Assembly: GCF_900109645.1 (NCBI RefSeq)
Contig: NZ_FOBG01000003.1
Span: forward strand, 248,001 to 312,000
From: Duganella sp. CF402
Lineage (GTDB): Bacteria > Pseudomonadota > Gammaproteobacteria > Burkholderiales > Burkholderiaceae_D
Length of the DNA: 64,000 bases
Reading direction: 5' to 3'
The notes under the pieces were generated by a model that worked only from the letters and a program-made list of their open reading frames with translations, searched no databases and was not told the origin of the DNA. Positions 9,384-20,245 of this stretch are shown one piece after another. Each line of letters begins with the position of its first letter. Within the stretch, counting starts at the first letter, position 1. Both the position numbers and the translations under genes were made by a program.

Positions 9384-11321
9384 TTAACCCAGCATCTCAC
9401 TGTGGCCGCTGCTGTGGCTGACGCCGACGATTTCCGCCAATGTCGCACTGCTCATTTGCGACAGCGTGCTGAACACCTTGCTCTCATAGGCCAGGATGCT
9501 GGTGTTCTGGTCCACCGCATCCAGCATGGCGCGCGCCGTCGCGGCAGCGAGGTCGCCGGCGTAGGCGTTCACCTCGGGCGCCTGGTCGATCAGCATGGTG
9601 AAATTGCCGGCCACCGTGATGCGGTTGGCAATCAGCAGCGCATCGGTCTTGCCCTGGGTGGTGGTGTTGGCTTCGGCACCGGCCAGGATGCTGAGCGCCG
9701 CCATGCCGCGCACCACGCCACCCCCGTCCAGTTCGCCGGACCAGTAGTCCAGCCCTTCCTGGTCCGGCGTGCGGCCCAGCAGGTGGGCGTAGATCGCCGT
9801 CACGAAGTCATCGTTGCTGCCGTGGTACAGCGCCGCCGACTCGGCGCTGACGCCAAAGCTGTCGACCAGCGCCTTGACCGCGGCATTGTTCTGGTAGGCC
9901 AGCACGATGCCGTCGGCGGTGGTCGGCGCACCGGCGGCGATGAACTGCGCCACCATATTGGTCAGTCCGTTGGCGTCGGCCGGGCGGCCGAAGTAGGCCA
10001 CGTAGAACTTCTGCACCAGCTCCACGTACCTGGCCTGGCTCGCGTCTTCGGCCAGGCTGGCGGCGTTGAGCGCCATCGTGCCGTCGGCAAAGCTCAGGCG
10101 CTCGATGTTGGCCAGGGCGTCCTTCTGGCTGGCATCGCTGCGCAACACGACGCTGTAGCCGCTGCCGGCGGCGGCCAGCGTGTAGGCGCTGTAGTTGCCG
10201 CTGTAGACTGCGGTATCAATGCCACTGCCGCCATCGAGGCTATTGCTGCCGCCGTTGCCCTGCAAATGGTTGGCCACGCTGTTGCCGATCAGCGTGTCGT
10301 TGCCGCTGCCGCCGATGGCATTTTCAATCAGCGCACCGAAAGCGATGCCCAGGTTATTAGTGCCGTCATAAGTGCCGGTCGGCGGCGGCGTCGAGCCCCA
10401 GTCGATATCAGTGCGCACATCGGACGGGATGGTGATGGACGAATAGTGACCCGGCGTCAGGTCGATCACGCAGCCGTTGCTGAAGTTGGACACCGAGATG
10501 GTGTCGTTGCCGCCCGCATCCCAGATGGTGCGCAGGAACGGCGTGGCCGGATCGAAGGTATAAGTGTTGTTGCCGGTGTTGTAGCTGGTGTTGGCGCCGT
10601 ACAGATACTGGATGGCGGCGATGTCGTACACCATCGGCGTGTCGGGCACGATGTAGTAAGACTCCCAGGCATAGCCGCGCGCGGTTTCGGTGATGTCGAC
10701 ATACCGGCTGTGCGGCGCATCCTCGTAGGCCATGATGGAGTACTGGCGGTTGGAATGCACCGGGTCAAGGTCGCCGTCCTCGAATGGGTGCTTGAGGCCC
10801 AGCGCATGACCGAGCTCGTGGATCAGCGACATGTAATTGTAGGAGCCGCTAGCCCAGTCGGTATCGGTGATGTCGCTGCTGATCCAGACATCGCCGCCGG
10901 ACGGGTAGAAGGCGTCCGGGAACGAGGCCCAGCCCCACGCCGCGCCGCCGTCGCTGACGGTGGTGGAGGCCGAGGTGAAGGCCAGCCGGATATCGCCCAC
11001 CGAGGTGGCGGTGTCCGCCACCAGCTGCGGCGTGATATTGGCGACACTGGCCCAGGCTTGCAGCGCCTTGGTCGCAGCGGCCTGCTGGACCGCGTCCAGG
11101 CCGTAGTGCTCGGTCGCATTGGCTTCATCGAGGTCGGAGTAGACGCCGCCGGGACCGGTGTATACGGCGCTGCTGCCGTTGGTCCACGGGAAGCTATAGG
11201 TGATGGTGGCGCCGCTGCCGGCCCCGCCGCCCCACTTGGGGCCGGCGATCAGGGCGTCGATGCTGATTTGACCACTGTTGCTGACATCGCTGGCTTGGCC
11301 GGTGGTGCTGGGGCTGGGCAT
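9384..11321 (-). CDS. Secreted M10 (serralysin-type) zinc metalloprotease with DUF4214 domain, copy 1
   Basis: This 645-residue protein has a zinc site HELGHALGLKH at residues 168-178 and a Met-turn SIMAY at 195-199, as in serralysins. A few glycine/aspartate nonapeptide-like calcium repeats follow (GGSGNDTLIGNS, then GGSNSLDGGSGID). The last 220 residues form a DUF4214-like domain (VQKFYVAYFGRPAD, then YAHLLGRTPDQEGLDYW). There is no N-terminal signal peptide, consistent with type I secretion, but no ABC/HlyD/TolC genes lie in the window. GAGGAG precedes the ATG. It is a tandem paralogue of the next gene upstream, 27 bp away. Confidence 0.85.
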   Translation of the reverse strand: MPSPSTTGQASDVSNSGQISIDALIAGPKWGGGAGSGATITYSFPWTNGSSAVYTGPGGVYSDLDEANATEHYGLDAVQQAAATKALQAWASVANITPQLVADTATSVGDIRLAFTSASTTVSDGGAAWGWASFPDAFYPSGGDVWISSDITDTDWASGSYNYMSLIHELGHALGLKHPFEDGDLDPVHSNRQYSIMAYEDAPHSRYVDITETARGYAWESYYIVPDTPMVYDIAAIQYLYGANTSYNTGNNTYTFDPATPFLRTIWDAGGNDTISVSNFSNGCVIDLTPGHYSSITIPSDVRTDIDWGSTPPPTGTYDGTNNLGIAFGALIENAIGGSGNDTLIGNSVANHLQGNGGSNSLDGGSGIDTAVYSGNYSAYTLAAAGSGYSVVLRSDASQKDALANIERLSFADGTMALNAASLAEDASQARYVELVQKFYVAYFGRPADANGLTNMVAQFIAAGAPTTADGIVLAYQNNAAVKALVDSFGVSAESAALYHGSNDDFVTAIYAHLLGRTPDQEGLDYWSGELDGGGVVRGMAALSILAGAEANTTTQGKTDALLIANRITVAGNFTMLIDQAPEVNAYAGDLAAATARAMLDAVDQNTSILAYESKVFSTLSQMSSATLAEIVGVSHSSGHSEMLG

Positions 11322-11348
11322 GGCATTCTCCTCAATTCATGATTCTGT

Positions 11349-13283
11349 TCACGTCGTCAGGCCGTCATGCAGGATGGACTGCACGCCGACCAGTTGCGCC
11401 GGCAAGCGGCCTATCGTATCGAGCACATTGCTTTCATAGTTGAACACCACCGTATCCTGGTCGACGTTATCCAGCAGCACGCGCGCCGCGCCGGCGGCCG
11501 CCTCGCCCGCATACTTGGCCACCAGTGCCGGCTGGTTCAGCGCGGCCGTGAAGTTCTCGGCCACCGTGATGCGGTTAGCGACCAGCAAGCCATCCTTCAA
11601 GCCTTGCGTGGTGGTGTTGCTTTCCGCACCGGCCATGATGCTCAGCGCGGCCAGGCCGCGCGCCAGGCCGCCGCCGTCGAGCGCGCCGGCCCAGTAGTGC
11701 AGCCCTTCCTGGTCCGGTGCGCGGCCCAGCAGGTGCGCATAAATCGCCGTTACGAAGTCTTCATTACCGCCATGATACAACGCGGCCGACTCGGCGCTCG
11801 CACCAAAACTGTCGACCAGCTGCTTGATGCCGGCATTGGTCTGGTAAGCCAGCACGATGCCGTCGGCGGTGGTGGGCGCGCCGGCGGCCTTGAGCTGGGC
11901 CACCATATTGGCCAGCCCGTTCGGATCGGCCGGGCGGCCGAAATAGCCGACGTAGAACTTCTGCGCCAGCGCCGTGTATTGCGCCGTCAGCGCATCCTCG
12001 GCCAAGCCGTTGAGATTCAGCGCCACGGTCACGTCCTTGAACACCATGCGCTCCATATTCGACACCGCGTCGGCCTGGTCATCACTAAGGTCGCGGGCGA
12101 TCAGCGTGAAGAAGTCGCCGTGCGAGGTGTACAGGTAGTCGCTGTACTTGCCGGTGTAGATGGCGCTGTCGATGCCGTCGCCGCCGTTCAGCACATTGAC
12201 GCCGCCATTGCCCTGCAGATGGTTGTTGCCGCCGTTGCCCCACAGGACGTCATCGCCCTTGCCGCCGATGGCGTTTTCAATCACCACGTCAAAGGCGATG
12301 GCGAGATTGTTGGTGCCGTCATAGGTCGCGGTGGGCGGCGCCTTTTGCCAAATGTAGCCGTCGGTGCTATCGGACGGAATGACGATCGAGGAATAGTGCC
12401 CATCCCGCAAATCGATGTCGCAGCCCTCGGTGAAGTTGGCCACCGAGATGGTATCGTTGCCGCCGGCGTCCCAGATGGTGCGGAAGAACGGCGTGGCAGG
12501 ATCGAAGGTGTAGGTATCGTCGCCGGTGTGGTAGCTCATATTGGCGCCGTACAGGTATTGCATCACCGCGATGTCGTACACCATCGGCGTGTCCGGCTGG
12601 ATCTTGCGCGAAGCCCAGCTGGCGGAGTTGCCTTGCACGGTAACGTCGACGTACAGGGCATTGGGAGGGTCATCGTAGGCCATCACCGTGTACAGGCCGT
12701 TGTCGTAAGCCGCATCCAGTTTGACTTTGCCCTCGAACGGATGCTGCAAGCCCAGCGCATGGCCCAGCTCGTGGATCAGCGACATATAGTTGTACGAGCC
12801 CGGCGCCCAGTCGGTGTCGGTCGCGGCCGAGGAGGAATTGCTGATCCAGATATCGCCGCCGTCCGGGTAGCTGCCGCTTGGGTAGTAAGCCCAGCCCCAG
12901 GAATTCTCGCCGGTGCTGGTGGTGTCGGTGGCCGAGGTCCAGGCGACGCGGATATCGCCCACCGAGCTGGCGCCGTCCGCCACTTCCACCGTCTTGATGT
13001 TGGCCACGTTGGCCCACGCCTGGAACGCGCCGCGCACCGCATCCTGCTGCGTCGGGTTCAACGCAAAATGCGCGCTCGCGTTCTGTTCATTGAGCTTCGA
13101 ATAGGTCCCGTTGGGACCGCCGAACACGGCATCACTGCCGTCCGCCCACGGGAAGCTGTAGGTGAGCGTCACGCCGGCACCAACCTTGCCGCCCCATTTC
13201 ATGCCCGCCAACAGGGCGTCGTAGACTTGGCTGCCGGTCAGGCCGAAGGAATAAATCGGGCTGGAGGTGGTGGGTGTGGGCAT
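11349..13283 (-). CDS. Secreted M10 (serralysin-type) zinc metalloprotease with DUF4214 domain, copy 2
   Basis: This 644-residue protein is colinear with the neighbouring copy. It has zinc ligands in HELGHALGLQH (171-181), a Met-turn TVMAYDD (Met201), reduced calcium repeats (GGKGDDVLWGNG, then GDGID) and the same C-terminal DUF4214-like region (KFYVGYFGRPADPNG and HLLGRAPDQEGLHYW). The two proteins are nearly identical in length and share long blocks, so the pair arose by tandem duplication. No signal peptide is visible. The ribosome-binding site is weak (AGAAAG) and lies in an inverted repeat. It is likely the promoter-proximal gene of a two-gene operon. Confidence 0.85.
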   Translation of the reverse strand: MPTPTTSSPIYSFGLTGSQVYDALLAGMKWGGKVGAGVTLTYSFPWADGSDAVFGGPNGTYSKLNEQNASAHFALNPTQQDAVRGAFQAWANVANIKTVEVADGASSVGDIRVAWTSATDTTSTGENSWGWAYYPSGSYPDGGDIWISNSSSAATDTDWAPGSYNYMSLIHELGHALGLQHPFEGKVKLDAAYDNGLYTVMAYDDPPNALYVDVTVQGNSASWASRKIQPDTPMVYDIAVMQYLYGANMSYHTGDDTYTFDPATPFFRTIWDAGGNDTISVANFTEGCDIDLRDGHYSSIVIPSDSTDGYIWQKAPPTATYDGTNNLAIAFDVVIENAIGGKGDDVLWGNGGNNHLQGNGGVNVLNGGDGIDSAIYTGKYSDYLYTSHGDFFTLIARDLSDDQADAVSNMERMVFKDVTVALNLNGLAEDALTAQYTALAQKFYVGYFGRPADPNGLANMVAQLKAAGAPTTADGIVLAYQTNAGIKQLVDSFGASAESAALYHGGNEDFVTAIYAHLLGRAPDQEGLHYWAGALDGGGLARGLAALSIMAGAESNTTTQGLKDGLLVANRITVAENFTAALNQPALVAKYAGEAAAGAARVLLDNVDQDTVVFNYESNVLDTIGRLPAQLVGVQSILHDGLTT

Positions 13284-13289
13284 GCGTAC

Positions 13290-13337
13290 TTTCTGGCAAA
13301 AGATGATGTGATCGGGAAATCACAACCTTACCAGAAA
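13290..13337 (-). promoter_or_regulatory. Nested inverted repeats in the leader of the metalloprotease operon
   Basis: TTTCTGG (13290-13296) pairs with CCAGAAA (13331-13337), and inside it TGTGAT (13307-13312) pairs with ATCACA (13319-13324). Together they fill most of the 70-bp gap between nudB and the protease start. The outer arm covers the AGAAAG that would serve as ribosome-binding site on the minus strand. It could be an operator or a structured leader. Confidence 0.3.
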
Positions 13338-13353
13338 AATAACTATCGATCCA

Positions 13354-13812
13354 TCAAATACCTGTAACTTGTGCCGGCAATTGCAGGATGGCTTCGGCGT
13401 TCGAGGGCGAGAAGCATTGGTCGGCCGCCTCCAGCCAGGGCAGCCAGATATGGTTGATGTGTTCGCGCGGGCTCAGGGTGATGGCGATGTCGCGCGGGAC
13501 TTCGACGCTGAAGACGTGCTCGGTATTTTCGGTCACGCCCGGCGCGTAGCGGTGGCGCCAGACCGGATAGATGGCGTAGACATTCGATAGATGCCAATCA
13601 CGCAGCACGATACGCTCGCCATCGGCGACGATGCCGGTTTCTTCGAACAGCTCGCGCGCGGCGGTGGCCAGCAACGGTTCGTCCAGCGCATCCAGCGAGC
13701 CGGTCACCGATTGCCAGAAGCCCGGCTTGTCGGCTCGCTCGATCAGCAGCACTTGCAGGTCGGCGGTGTGGATCACCACCAGCACCGATACAGGAATCTT
13801 GTAAGGCTTCAT
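13354..13812 (-). CDS. nudB: Dihydroneopterin triphosphate diphosphatase
   Basis: This 152-residue Nudix hydrolase removes pyrophosphate from dihydroneopterin triphosphate in folate synthesis. The Nudix box runs from Gly38 to Ile61 with REL..EETGI. The first spacer is one residue longer than the textbook GX5E (GSLDALDE), a form I associate with betaproteobacterial NudB. The N-terminus (MKPYKIPVSVLVVI) and the IYPVWRHRY segment fit NudB. It lies just downstream of aspS on the same strand, with a terminator-like hairpin between. Confidence 0.85.
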   Translation of the reverse strand: MKPYKIPVSVLVVIHTADLQVLLIERADKPGFWQSVTGSLDALDEPLLATAARELFEETGIVADGERIVLRDWHLSNVYAIYPVWRHRYAPGVTENTEHVFSVEVPRDIAITLSPREHINHIWLPWLEAADQCFSPSNAEAILQLPAQVTGI

Positions 13813-13820
13813 AGACAGGC

Positions 13821-13847
13821 AAAAGAAAAGGCGCCGCAGCGCCCTTT
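13821..13847 (-). terminator. Intrinsic terminator after aspS
   Basis: On the minus strand the sequence reads GGCGC-TGCG-GCGCC followed by TTTTCTTTT (stem at 13830-13834 and 13839-13843). It lies 15-40 bp past the aspS stop and just before the nudB start, so nudB may depend on read-through or its own promoter. Confidence 0.6.
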
Positions 13848-13861
13848 CTTAGCAAAACAGA

Positions 13862-15670
<1,809 letters not shown>

Positions 15671-15708
15671 GTTTATTTCTCGGTTCAGGTTAAGTTACTC
15701 AGTTAATC

Positions 15709-16329
15709 TTATTTGCTTGCGATTTCAATGGCTTTGGGCGCTTCTTCCGGCGCCACCACACCCATCGAAACAATGTATTTCAGGGCCGCATCGACCGACA
15801 TGTCGAGCTCGACCACATCCTTTTTCGCCATCATCAGGAAAAAGCCCGAGGTCGGATTCGGCGTGGTCGGGATGTACACGCTGACATAGTCACCGACCAG
15901 GTGATTCTTCACATCCCCGCCCGGCGTGCCGGTCAGGAAGGCGATGGTCCACGAATTCTGGTGCGGATACGGAATCAGCACCGCTTTGCGGAAGGCATTG
16001 CCGGACGACGAGAACAGCGTATCCGACACCTGCTTGACGCTCGAATACAGCGAGCTGACCACCGGAATCCGGGTCAGCAGTTTTTCCCACAGCTTGACCA
16101 CGTAATTGCCGACCAGGTTATTGGTCAGCAAGCCGGTCAGGAACACGATGACCACGGTCAGCAAGGTGCCCAGGCCGGGGATGTCAAAACCGATCAGGGT
16201 GCGCGGCTGCCAGCGCTCCGGCACGAACAGCAGCGACTGGTCCATCGTGCTGATCACCAGGTTCAGCACCCAGGCGGTAATCGCCAGCGGCACCAGGATC
16301 AGCAAACCGGTAATGAAGTATTTACGCAT
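15709..16329 (-). CDS. DUF502 family inner-membrane protein
   Basis: This is a 206-residue membrane protein of unknown function. Two hydrophobic segments sit near the N-terminus (FITGLLILVPLAITAWVLNL and TLLTVVIVFLTGLLTNNLVG). A conserved soluble part follows, with VSSLYSSVKQVSDTL and the tail DAALKYIVSMGVVAP, typical of DUF502. The ATG at 16329 follows GAAGGAAG; an upstream in-frame extension is arginine/proline-rich and not credible. It lies between fmdB and aspS, all on the minus strand. Confidence 0.85.
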   Translation of the reverse strand: MRKYFITGLLILVPLAITAWVLNLVISTMDQSLLFVPERWQPRTLIGFDIPGLGTLLTVVIVFLTGLLTNNLVGNYVVKLWEKLLTRIPVVSSLYSSVKQVSDTLFSSSGNAFRKAVLIPYPHQNSWTIAFLTGTPGGDVKNHLVGDYVSVYIPTTPNPTSGFFLMMAKKDVVELDMSVDAALKYIVSMGVVAPEEAPKAIEIASK

Positions 16330-16360
16330 CGACTTCCTTCGTGGTGAATGAATCGCTTCT

Positions 16361-16642
16361 TCAGTTGTCGCTGCCGCCGCCCGATGGCGTCGGCGTCGGG
16401 GCAGGCGCAGCGGTTTCGGTCTTGGCCGGGCCGGTGGCCGTGCCGGTGGCCGGCGGCGTGCCGCCACGGAAATCGGTCACATACCAGCCTGAGCCTTTCA
16501 GCTGGAAACCGGCGGCAGTCACTTGTTTCTTGAACGACTCCTTGCCGCACTGCGGGCAGACAGTCAGCTGCGGGTCGGACATCTTCTGCAAGACGTCCTT
16601 GGCAAAACCGCAGGCCTCGCAGCGGTACGCGTAGATCGGCAT
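16361..16642 (-). CDS. FmdB-type zinc ribbon protein
   Basis: This 93-residue protein has two CxxC pairs (YRCEACG and VCPQCGKES) in the first 40 residues, then KGSGWYVTDFRG and a low-complexity proline/alanine/threonine tail ending SGGGSDN. It belongs to the FmdB/CxxC regulatory-like family. The zinc ribbon is clear; the biochemical role is not known. It is first in the run fmdB-DUF502-aspS. Confidence 0.85.
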   Translation of the reverse strand: MPIYAYRCEACGFAKDVLQKMSDPQLTVCPQCGKESFKKQVTAAGFQLKGSGWYVTDFRGGTPPATGTATGPAKTETAAPAPTPTPSGGGSDN

Positions 16643-16883
16643 TACTTACTCCGCAAAAATCATCAAAACCCTGAATTATAAAGCCTTTTGCCAGCCACCT
16701 GACTGTTTCCTGTGGACACGGCTCTTCCGGTAATCGATTTCATAGCAAAAATCTATTCGCATATTGTAAGAAGGCATGATTTAATACCATCCAACAAGCG
16801 AAGATTTCCCAATCCCTGAATCGCCGCCTCGTTTGCCGTCCGCGACCGACGACGCTCCAACTCTTTGATTCTTAGGGAATTCC
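16643..16883. other. 241-bp divergent intergenic region
   Basis: This gap separates fmdB (minus) from a small exported-protein gene (plus). It is AT-richer than its surroundings in the middle. I could not find a convincing paired -35/-10 set, an RNA gene or a hairpin. It must hold the promoters for both directions. Confidence 0.4.
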
Positions 16884-17090
16884 ATGAAAAAATACCTGAC
16901 CGCAGGGCTCTTGACCGCTTGCCTCGCCGCGCCGGCTTTCGCCGCCACCAGCAAACTTGTCCCCCAATCGCCCGACGAACCGTTGCACCGCCGCGCCATT
17001 TTGTTGTGTATGGCCGTGGTGGTGGGCTTACAAGCCTACAAACACCGACCGCGCATCAAACGCCACGAGTTGCCCACCTATTGCGATTAA
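16884..17090 (+). CDS. Small exported protein of unknown function
   Basis: This 68-residue protein has a signal peptide (MKKYLTAGLLTACLAAPAFA, cleavage after AFA), a short polar part, then a hydrophobic stretch (AILLCMAVVVGLQAY) and a basic tail (KHRPRIKRHELPTYCD). AGGGAA lies 7 bp before the ATG, so translation is plausible. Signal peptide, membrane segment and basic tail suggest a small envelope protein. It may be paired with the PEP-CTERM-like gene 21 bp downstream. I do not recognise the family. Confidence 0.6.
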   Translation: MKKYLTAGLLTACLAAPAFAATSKLVPQSPDEPLHRRAILLCMAVVVGLQAYKHRPRIKRHELPTYCD

Positions 17091-17111
17091 CGGCCACGCT
17101 GCGGGGATGCC

Positions 17112-17480
17112 ATGAAACGGCTTGCTGCCCTTACTCTGCTGTCCGCTGTGCTGAGCGCCGGTCCGGCCTCGGCCATGCGGGCCCACGATTATCTCGACGC
17201 CGACCGGCGCGGCCCGGTCACGCTGCCTGAACGGCCACTGGCGGATATCACCTTGCCGGCGGAGCCGGCCATCCCAGCAGCCGAGGATGCCGCCCAGTTG
17301 CCGCCGCCCGGGCAACCAGCCAACGCTGCCGCCACGCCCCAGGTGACCAGCGCGGTGCCGGAACCATCGGCCCTGGCCATGCTCGCCTGCGGCTTGCTGC
17401 TGCTCTTGTTTGCGCCCTATGGCCGCAACGACGAAGCCATCGTGCCGGAACCGATCCAGCGTCCGGACTCGACGCTATGA
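17112..17480 (+). CDS. PEP-CTERM-like small exported protein
   Basis: This 122-residue protein has a signal peptide (MKRLAALTLLSAVLSAGPASA) and a proline/alanine-rich middle. VPEPSALAMLACGLLLLLF then forms the PEP motif plus membrane helix of exosortase-sorted proteins. After the helix comes APYGRNDEAI and a further 14 residues containing a second VPEP, longer than the usual short basic end, so sorting may be atypical. No exosortase gene is in the window. The 3' end overlaps the convergent methyltransferase gene by 6 bp. Confidence 0.65.
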   Translation: MKRLAALTLLSAVLSAGPASAMRAHDYLDADRRGPVTLPERPLADITLPAEPAIPAAEDAAQLPPPGQPANAAATPQVTSAVPEPSALAMLACGLLLLLFAPYGRNDEAIVPEPIQRPDSTL

Positions 17481-18068
17481 ACGGCGCCACACCATCCAGC
17501 GCTCCTTGCCGGCAAACACCGGAATCGAGTCGCTGACGGCTTCATCGGCGATGCAGGTGAAGTGCGCGTGCAGCAGTTGGTCCAGCTGCGCGCGGTTGAT
17601 GCCGAACGGCGGGCCCTTGGGCGCATCGTCAAAGAAGAAATAGCCTGCCAGCAGCGCCCCCGGCGCCAGCAGCTGCGCCCAGCGCGCCGCCACCTGCGCC
17701 CACATGGCGCGCGGCATGGCGCACAAAAACGCCCGCTCGTAGATCAGCTGCAGCGGCGTGGCCGGCTGCCACTGGAAGAAATCCGCCTCCACCACGCGCG
17801 CCGCATGCGGGCCGGCGGCCGCCTTGCCTTGCGCCACGGCGGCCGGCGCGAAATCGATGGCGGTGGCGTCCCAGCCCTGTTCGGCCAGGAAGGCCAGTTC
17901 GTAGGCCGAGCCGCAGCCGGGGATCAGCGTCACCAGCGGCGCGCTGGCGGCGGCAAAGTCGCGCAAGGCTTGCGGCACGCCGCCCTTGTCCCACGGCGTG
18001 AAGTTGCGCTCGAAGCGCTCGTCCCAGAACGCCGGCGAACTCGGGTCGCGCTGCTGGAAATCGGTCAC
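17475..18068 (-). CDS. Thiopurine S-methyltransferase-like SAM-dependent methyltransferase
   Basis: This 197-residue class I methyltransferase has WDERF and PWDKGGVP near the N-terminus and the SAM motif [15 protein letters not shown] at about residues 48-62. ADFFQW, then YERAFLCAM and [15 protein letters not shown] follow, the pattern of the TPMT/HOL family. Substrates could be halide, thiol or metalloid compounds; the true one is unknown. It overlaps the ubiB stop by 4 bp (ATGA), so it is translationally coupled to the ubiquinone cluster. Confidence 0.75.
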   Translation of the reverse strand: MTDFQQRDPSSPAFWDERFERNFTPWDKGGVPQALRDFAAASAPLVTLIPGCGSAYELAFLAEQGWDATAIDFAPAAVAQGKAAAGPHAARVVEADFFQWQPATPLQLIYERAFLCAMPRAMWAQVAARWAQLLAPGALLAGYFFFDDAPKGPPFGINRAQLDQLLHAHFTCIADEAVSDSIPVFAGKERWMVWRRS

Positions 18069-19624
18069 GGGTGCAAGCGCAAATAGAGCTGGAAGCCGGC
18101 CACGCCCAGCGCAAACGCGCCGGCACCATAGATCACCAAACTCAGCAGGCGATTGGTGCGCTGCTGTTCGTTGATCAGTACTTTGATCAGTTCCGTGTTG
18201 TCATTTGGCTTTTCAGCGTGACGCTCCAGCGCCTGATGCACCAGGCGCGGCAGTTGCGGGAACAGGTGGGCGTAACGCGGCGCCTCGGCCTTCAGCCGCT
18301 GCATGAAGCCTTTCACGCCGACCTGCTCGGCCATCCAGTTTTCCAGATACGGCTTGGCGGTCTTCCACAAGTCGAGGTCGGGATCGAGCTGGCGGCCCAG
18401 GCCTTCGATGTTGAGCAGGGTCTTTTGCAGCAGCACCAGCTGCGGCTGCACTTCGACGTTGAAGCGGCGCGAGGTCTGGAACAGACGCAGCAGGATCTGG
18501 CCGAACGAGATGTCTTTCAGCGGACGGTCGAAGATCGGCTCGCAGCAGGCGCGCACCGCCGATTCCAGTTCGTCGACGCGGGTTTCCTTCGGCGCCCAGC
18601 CGGACTCGATGTGGGCCTCGGCCACGCGCTTGTAGTCGCGGCGGAAGAAGGCCAGGAAGTTCTGCGACAGGTAATCCTTGTCGAAATCGTTGAGCGTGCC
18701 GACGATGCCGAAGTCGAGCGCGATGTAGCGGCCAAACGTTTCCGGTTCGATCGACACCAGGATGTTCCCCGGATGCATATCCGCATGGAAGAAGCCGTCG
18801 CGGAATACCTGCGTGAAGAAAATTTCCACGCCGTCGCTGGACAGCTTTTTCAAGTCCACGCCGGCCTGCTCCAGGCGGTCGATCTGCGACACCGGAATGC
18901 CGTGCATGCGCTCCATCACGATTACGCTGGGCGAGCAATAGTCCCAGTGCATTTCCGGCACCAGCAGCAGGTGCGAATCGGCGAAGTTGCGGCGCAGCTG
19001 GCTGGCGTTGGCGGCCTCGCGCATCAGATCCAGCTCGTCGTGCAGGTATTTGTCGAACTCGGCCACCACCTCTTTCGGCTTGAGGCGCTTGCTGTCAGCC
19101 CACAGGTTGCCGATCCACTCGGCGGCGACGTGCATCAGCGCGACGTCGTCGTCGATGGATTTCTTCATGCCCGGACGCAGCACCTTGACCGCCACCTGGC
19201 GGCCGTCGCGCAGCGTGGCGAAGTGCACCTGCGCGATCGAGGCCGAGGCCACCGGCGTGCGCTCGAAGGTGGCGAACAGCTCATCCGGGTGCGCGCCCAG
19301 CGATTTGCGGATCTGCGCGATGGCCAGGTCGGAGTCGAACGGCGGCACGCGGTCCTGCAGGCGCGCCAGTTCGATCACCAGATCGGCCGGAATCAGGTCG
19401 CTACGGGTCGACAGCACCTGGCCGAACTTGACGAAGATCGGACCGAGCTCTTCCAGCGCCATGCGCAGGCGTTCGCCGCGCGGCGCAGAAATGTCGCGCC
19501 AGAAAAATACCGTGTCGATCAGCTTGGCGATACGCGGTTTCTTCAAACCGGAGATGGCAATTTCGTCGAGGCCGTAGCGTACCGAGACCCGCAGGATTTT
19601 CAGCAGGCGCAAGAATTTCAGCAT
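18065..19624 (-). CDS. ubiB: Ubiquinone biosynthesis atypical kinase/ATPase UbiB
   Basis: This 519-residue ABC1/ADCK-family protein is needed for ubiquinone synthesis. It has the KxGQ motif ([16 protein letters not shown]), the Ala-rich loop region ([11 protein letters not shown]), VKVLRPG with the nucleotide-binding lysine, ALDFGIVG with the metal-binding Asp, and a C-terminal membrane helix ([20 protein letters not shown]). Length fits E. coli UbiB (546). The stop of ubiJ overlaps its start by one base (TAATG), linking it to ubiJ. Confidence 0.93.
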   Translation of the reverse strand: MLKFLRLLKILRVSVRYGLDEIAISGLKKPRIAKLIDTVFFWRDISAPRGERLRMALEELGPIFVKFGQVLSTRSDLIPADLVIELARLQDRVPPFDSDLAIAQIRKSLGAHPDELFATFERTPVASASIAQVHFATLRDGRQVAVKVLRPGMKKSIDDDVALMHVAAEWIGNLWADSKRLKPKEVVAEFDKYLHDELDLMREAANASQLRRNFADSHLLLVPEMHWDYCSPSVIVMERMHGIPVSQIDRLEQAGVDLKKLSSDGVEIFFTQVFRDGFFHADMHPGNILVSIEPETFGRYIALDFGIVGTLNDFDKDYLSQNFLAFFRRDYKRVAEAHIESGWAPKETRVDELESAVRACCEPIFDRPLKDISFGQILLRLFQTSRRFNVEVQPQLVLLQKTLLNIEGLGRQLDPDLDLWKTAKPYLENWMAEQVGVKGFMQRLKAEAPRYAHLFPQLPRLVHQALERHAEKPNDNTELIKVLINEQQRTNRLLSLVIYGAGAFALGVAGFQLYLRLHP

Positions 19625-20232
19625 TATTGGGATCCCAGTTTTTGTTCCAGCTTCGCCAGCCGCTTGGCAGCGCGCTCGACGTCGTCGCGCAGACGGGTCA
19701 CGTCGGACGAGTAAGTTTGTACGGTTTCAGGCCGCACCAGCACCTGTTTTTCTTCGAGCAGGAATTCGGCCACATTCTCGGCCAGTTTCTGGTGGCCGGC
19801 CTTGACCGCCTCGAAAGCGGCCCTGGCGCCGGAGACGGCGCGCACGGCGGCGATCGGGCCGATCACTTTTTCCAGATCATGCTCGGCTTCCCAGCGCAGG
19901 GTTTTGCTGAGGTTGGAAATGGCGTTGGCGAATTCGGCGTCGCCCTCGATTTGCACATAGGAAAAGGCGCGCTCGCGGTTTTGCGCGATCAGCGGCAGGT
20001 CCGACAGTTTGACGCGGATGGTGACGCGGGCCGGCTCATCGGCCGGCGCGGCTTCCAGATAGCCATCGGCGGTGACGCGCAGGCGCAGCGCGGCCGAGCC
20101 GGCGTCGATGCAGGCGATCTTGCCGGCGTGGCGCTGCAACTCCTGGCGCGCCCACGGCTCCTGCGCCAGCAAGTGATTGATGGCGGCGCTGGCCGGCGCC
20201 GCAGAAAAACTGCCTGGATTGAATGAAATCAT
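19624..20232 (-). CDS. ubiJ: UbiJ, SCP2-domain ubiquinone accessory factor
   Basis: This 202-residue protein has an SCP2-like lipid-binding domain ([20 protein letters not shown] to [14 protein letters not shown]) and a C-terminal helical segment ([16 protein letters not shown]). UbiJ forms the soluble Ubi complex with UbiK and carries lipid intermediates. I start it at the ATG 20232; an in-frame TTG upstream lies inside the U-tract of a terminator, which argues against it. It sits between the Tim44-like gene and ubiB. Confidence 0.88.
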   Translation of the reverse strand: MISFNPGSFSAAPASAAINHLLAQEPWARQELQRHAGKIACIDAGSAALRLRVTADGYLEAAPADEPARVTIRVKLSDLPLIAQNRERAFSYVQIEGDAEFANAISNLSKTLRWEAEHDLEKVIGPIAAVRAVSGARAAFEAVKAGHQKLAENVAEFLLEEKQVLVRPETVQTYSSDVTRLRDDVERAAKRLAKLEQKLGSQ

Positions 20233-20245
20233 ATTCCCGTCGTTC

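Noticed and set aside
13307-13324. TGTGA/TCACA as a CRP binding site before the metalloprotease
   Set aside because: The spacer between TGTGA and TCACA is 8 bp, not the 6 bp of CRP sites; kept only as an inverted repeat.
8568-13367. Long plus-strand frames antisense to the metalloproteases and the endonuclease-like gene
   Set aside because: Composition typical of antisense shadows; zinc-site motifs on the minus strand fix the coding strand.
16330-16467. 46-residue N-terminal extension of the DUF502 protein
   Set aside because: The extension is Arg/Pro-rich shadow sequence of fmdB; the ATG at 16329 has a strong ribosome-binding site and begins the membrane segment.
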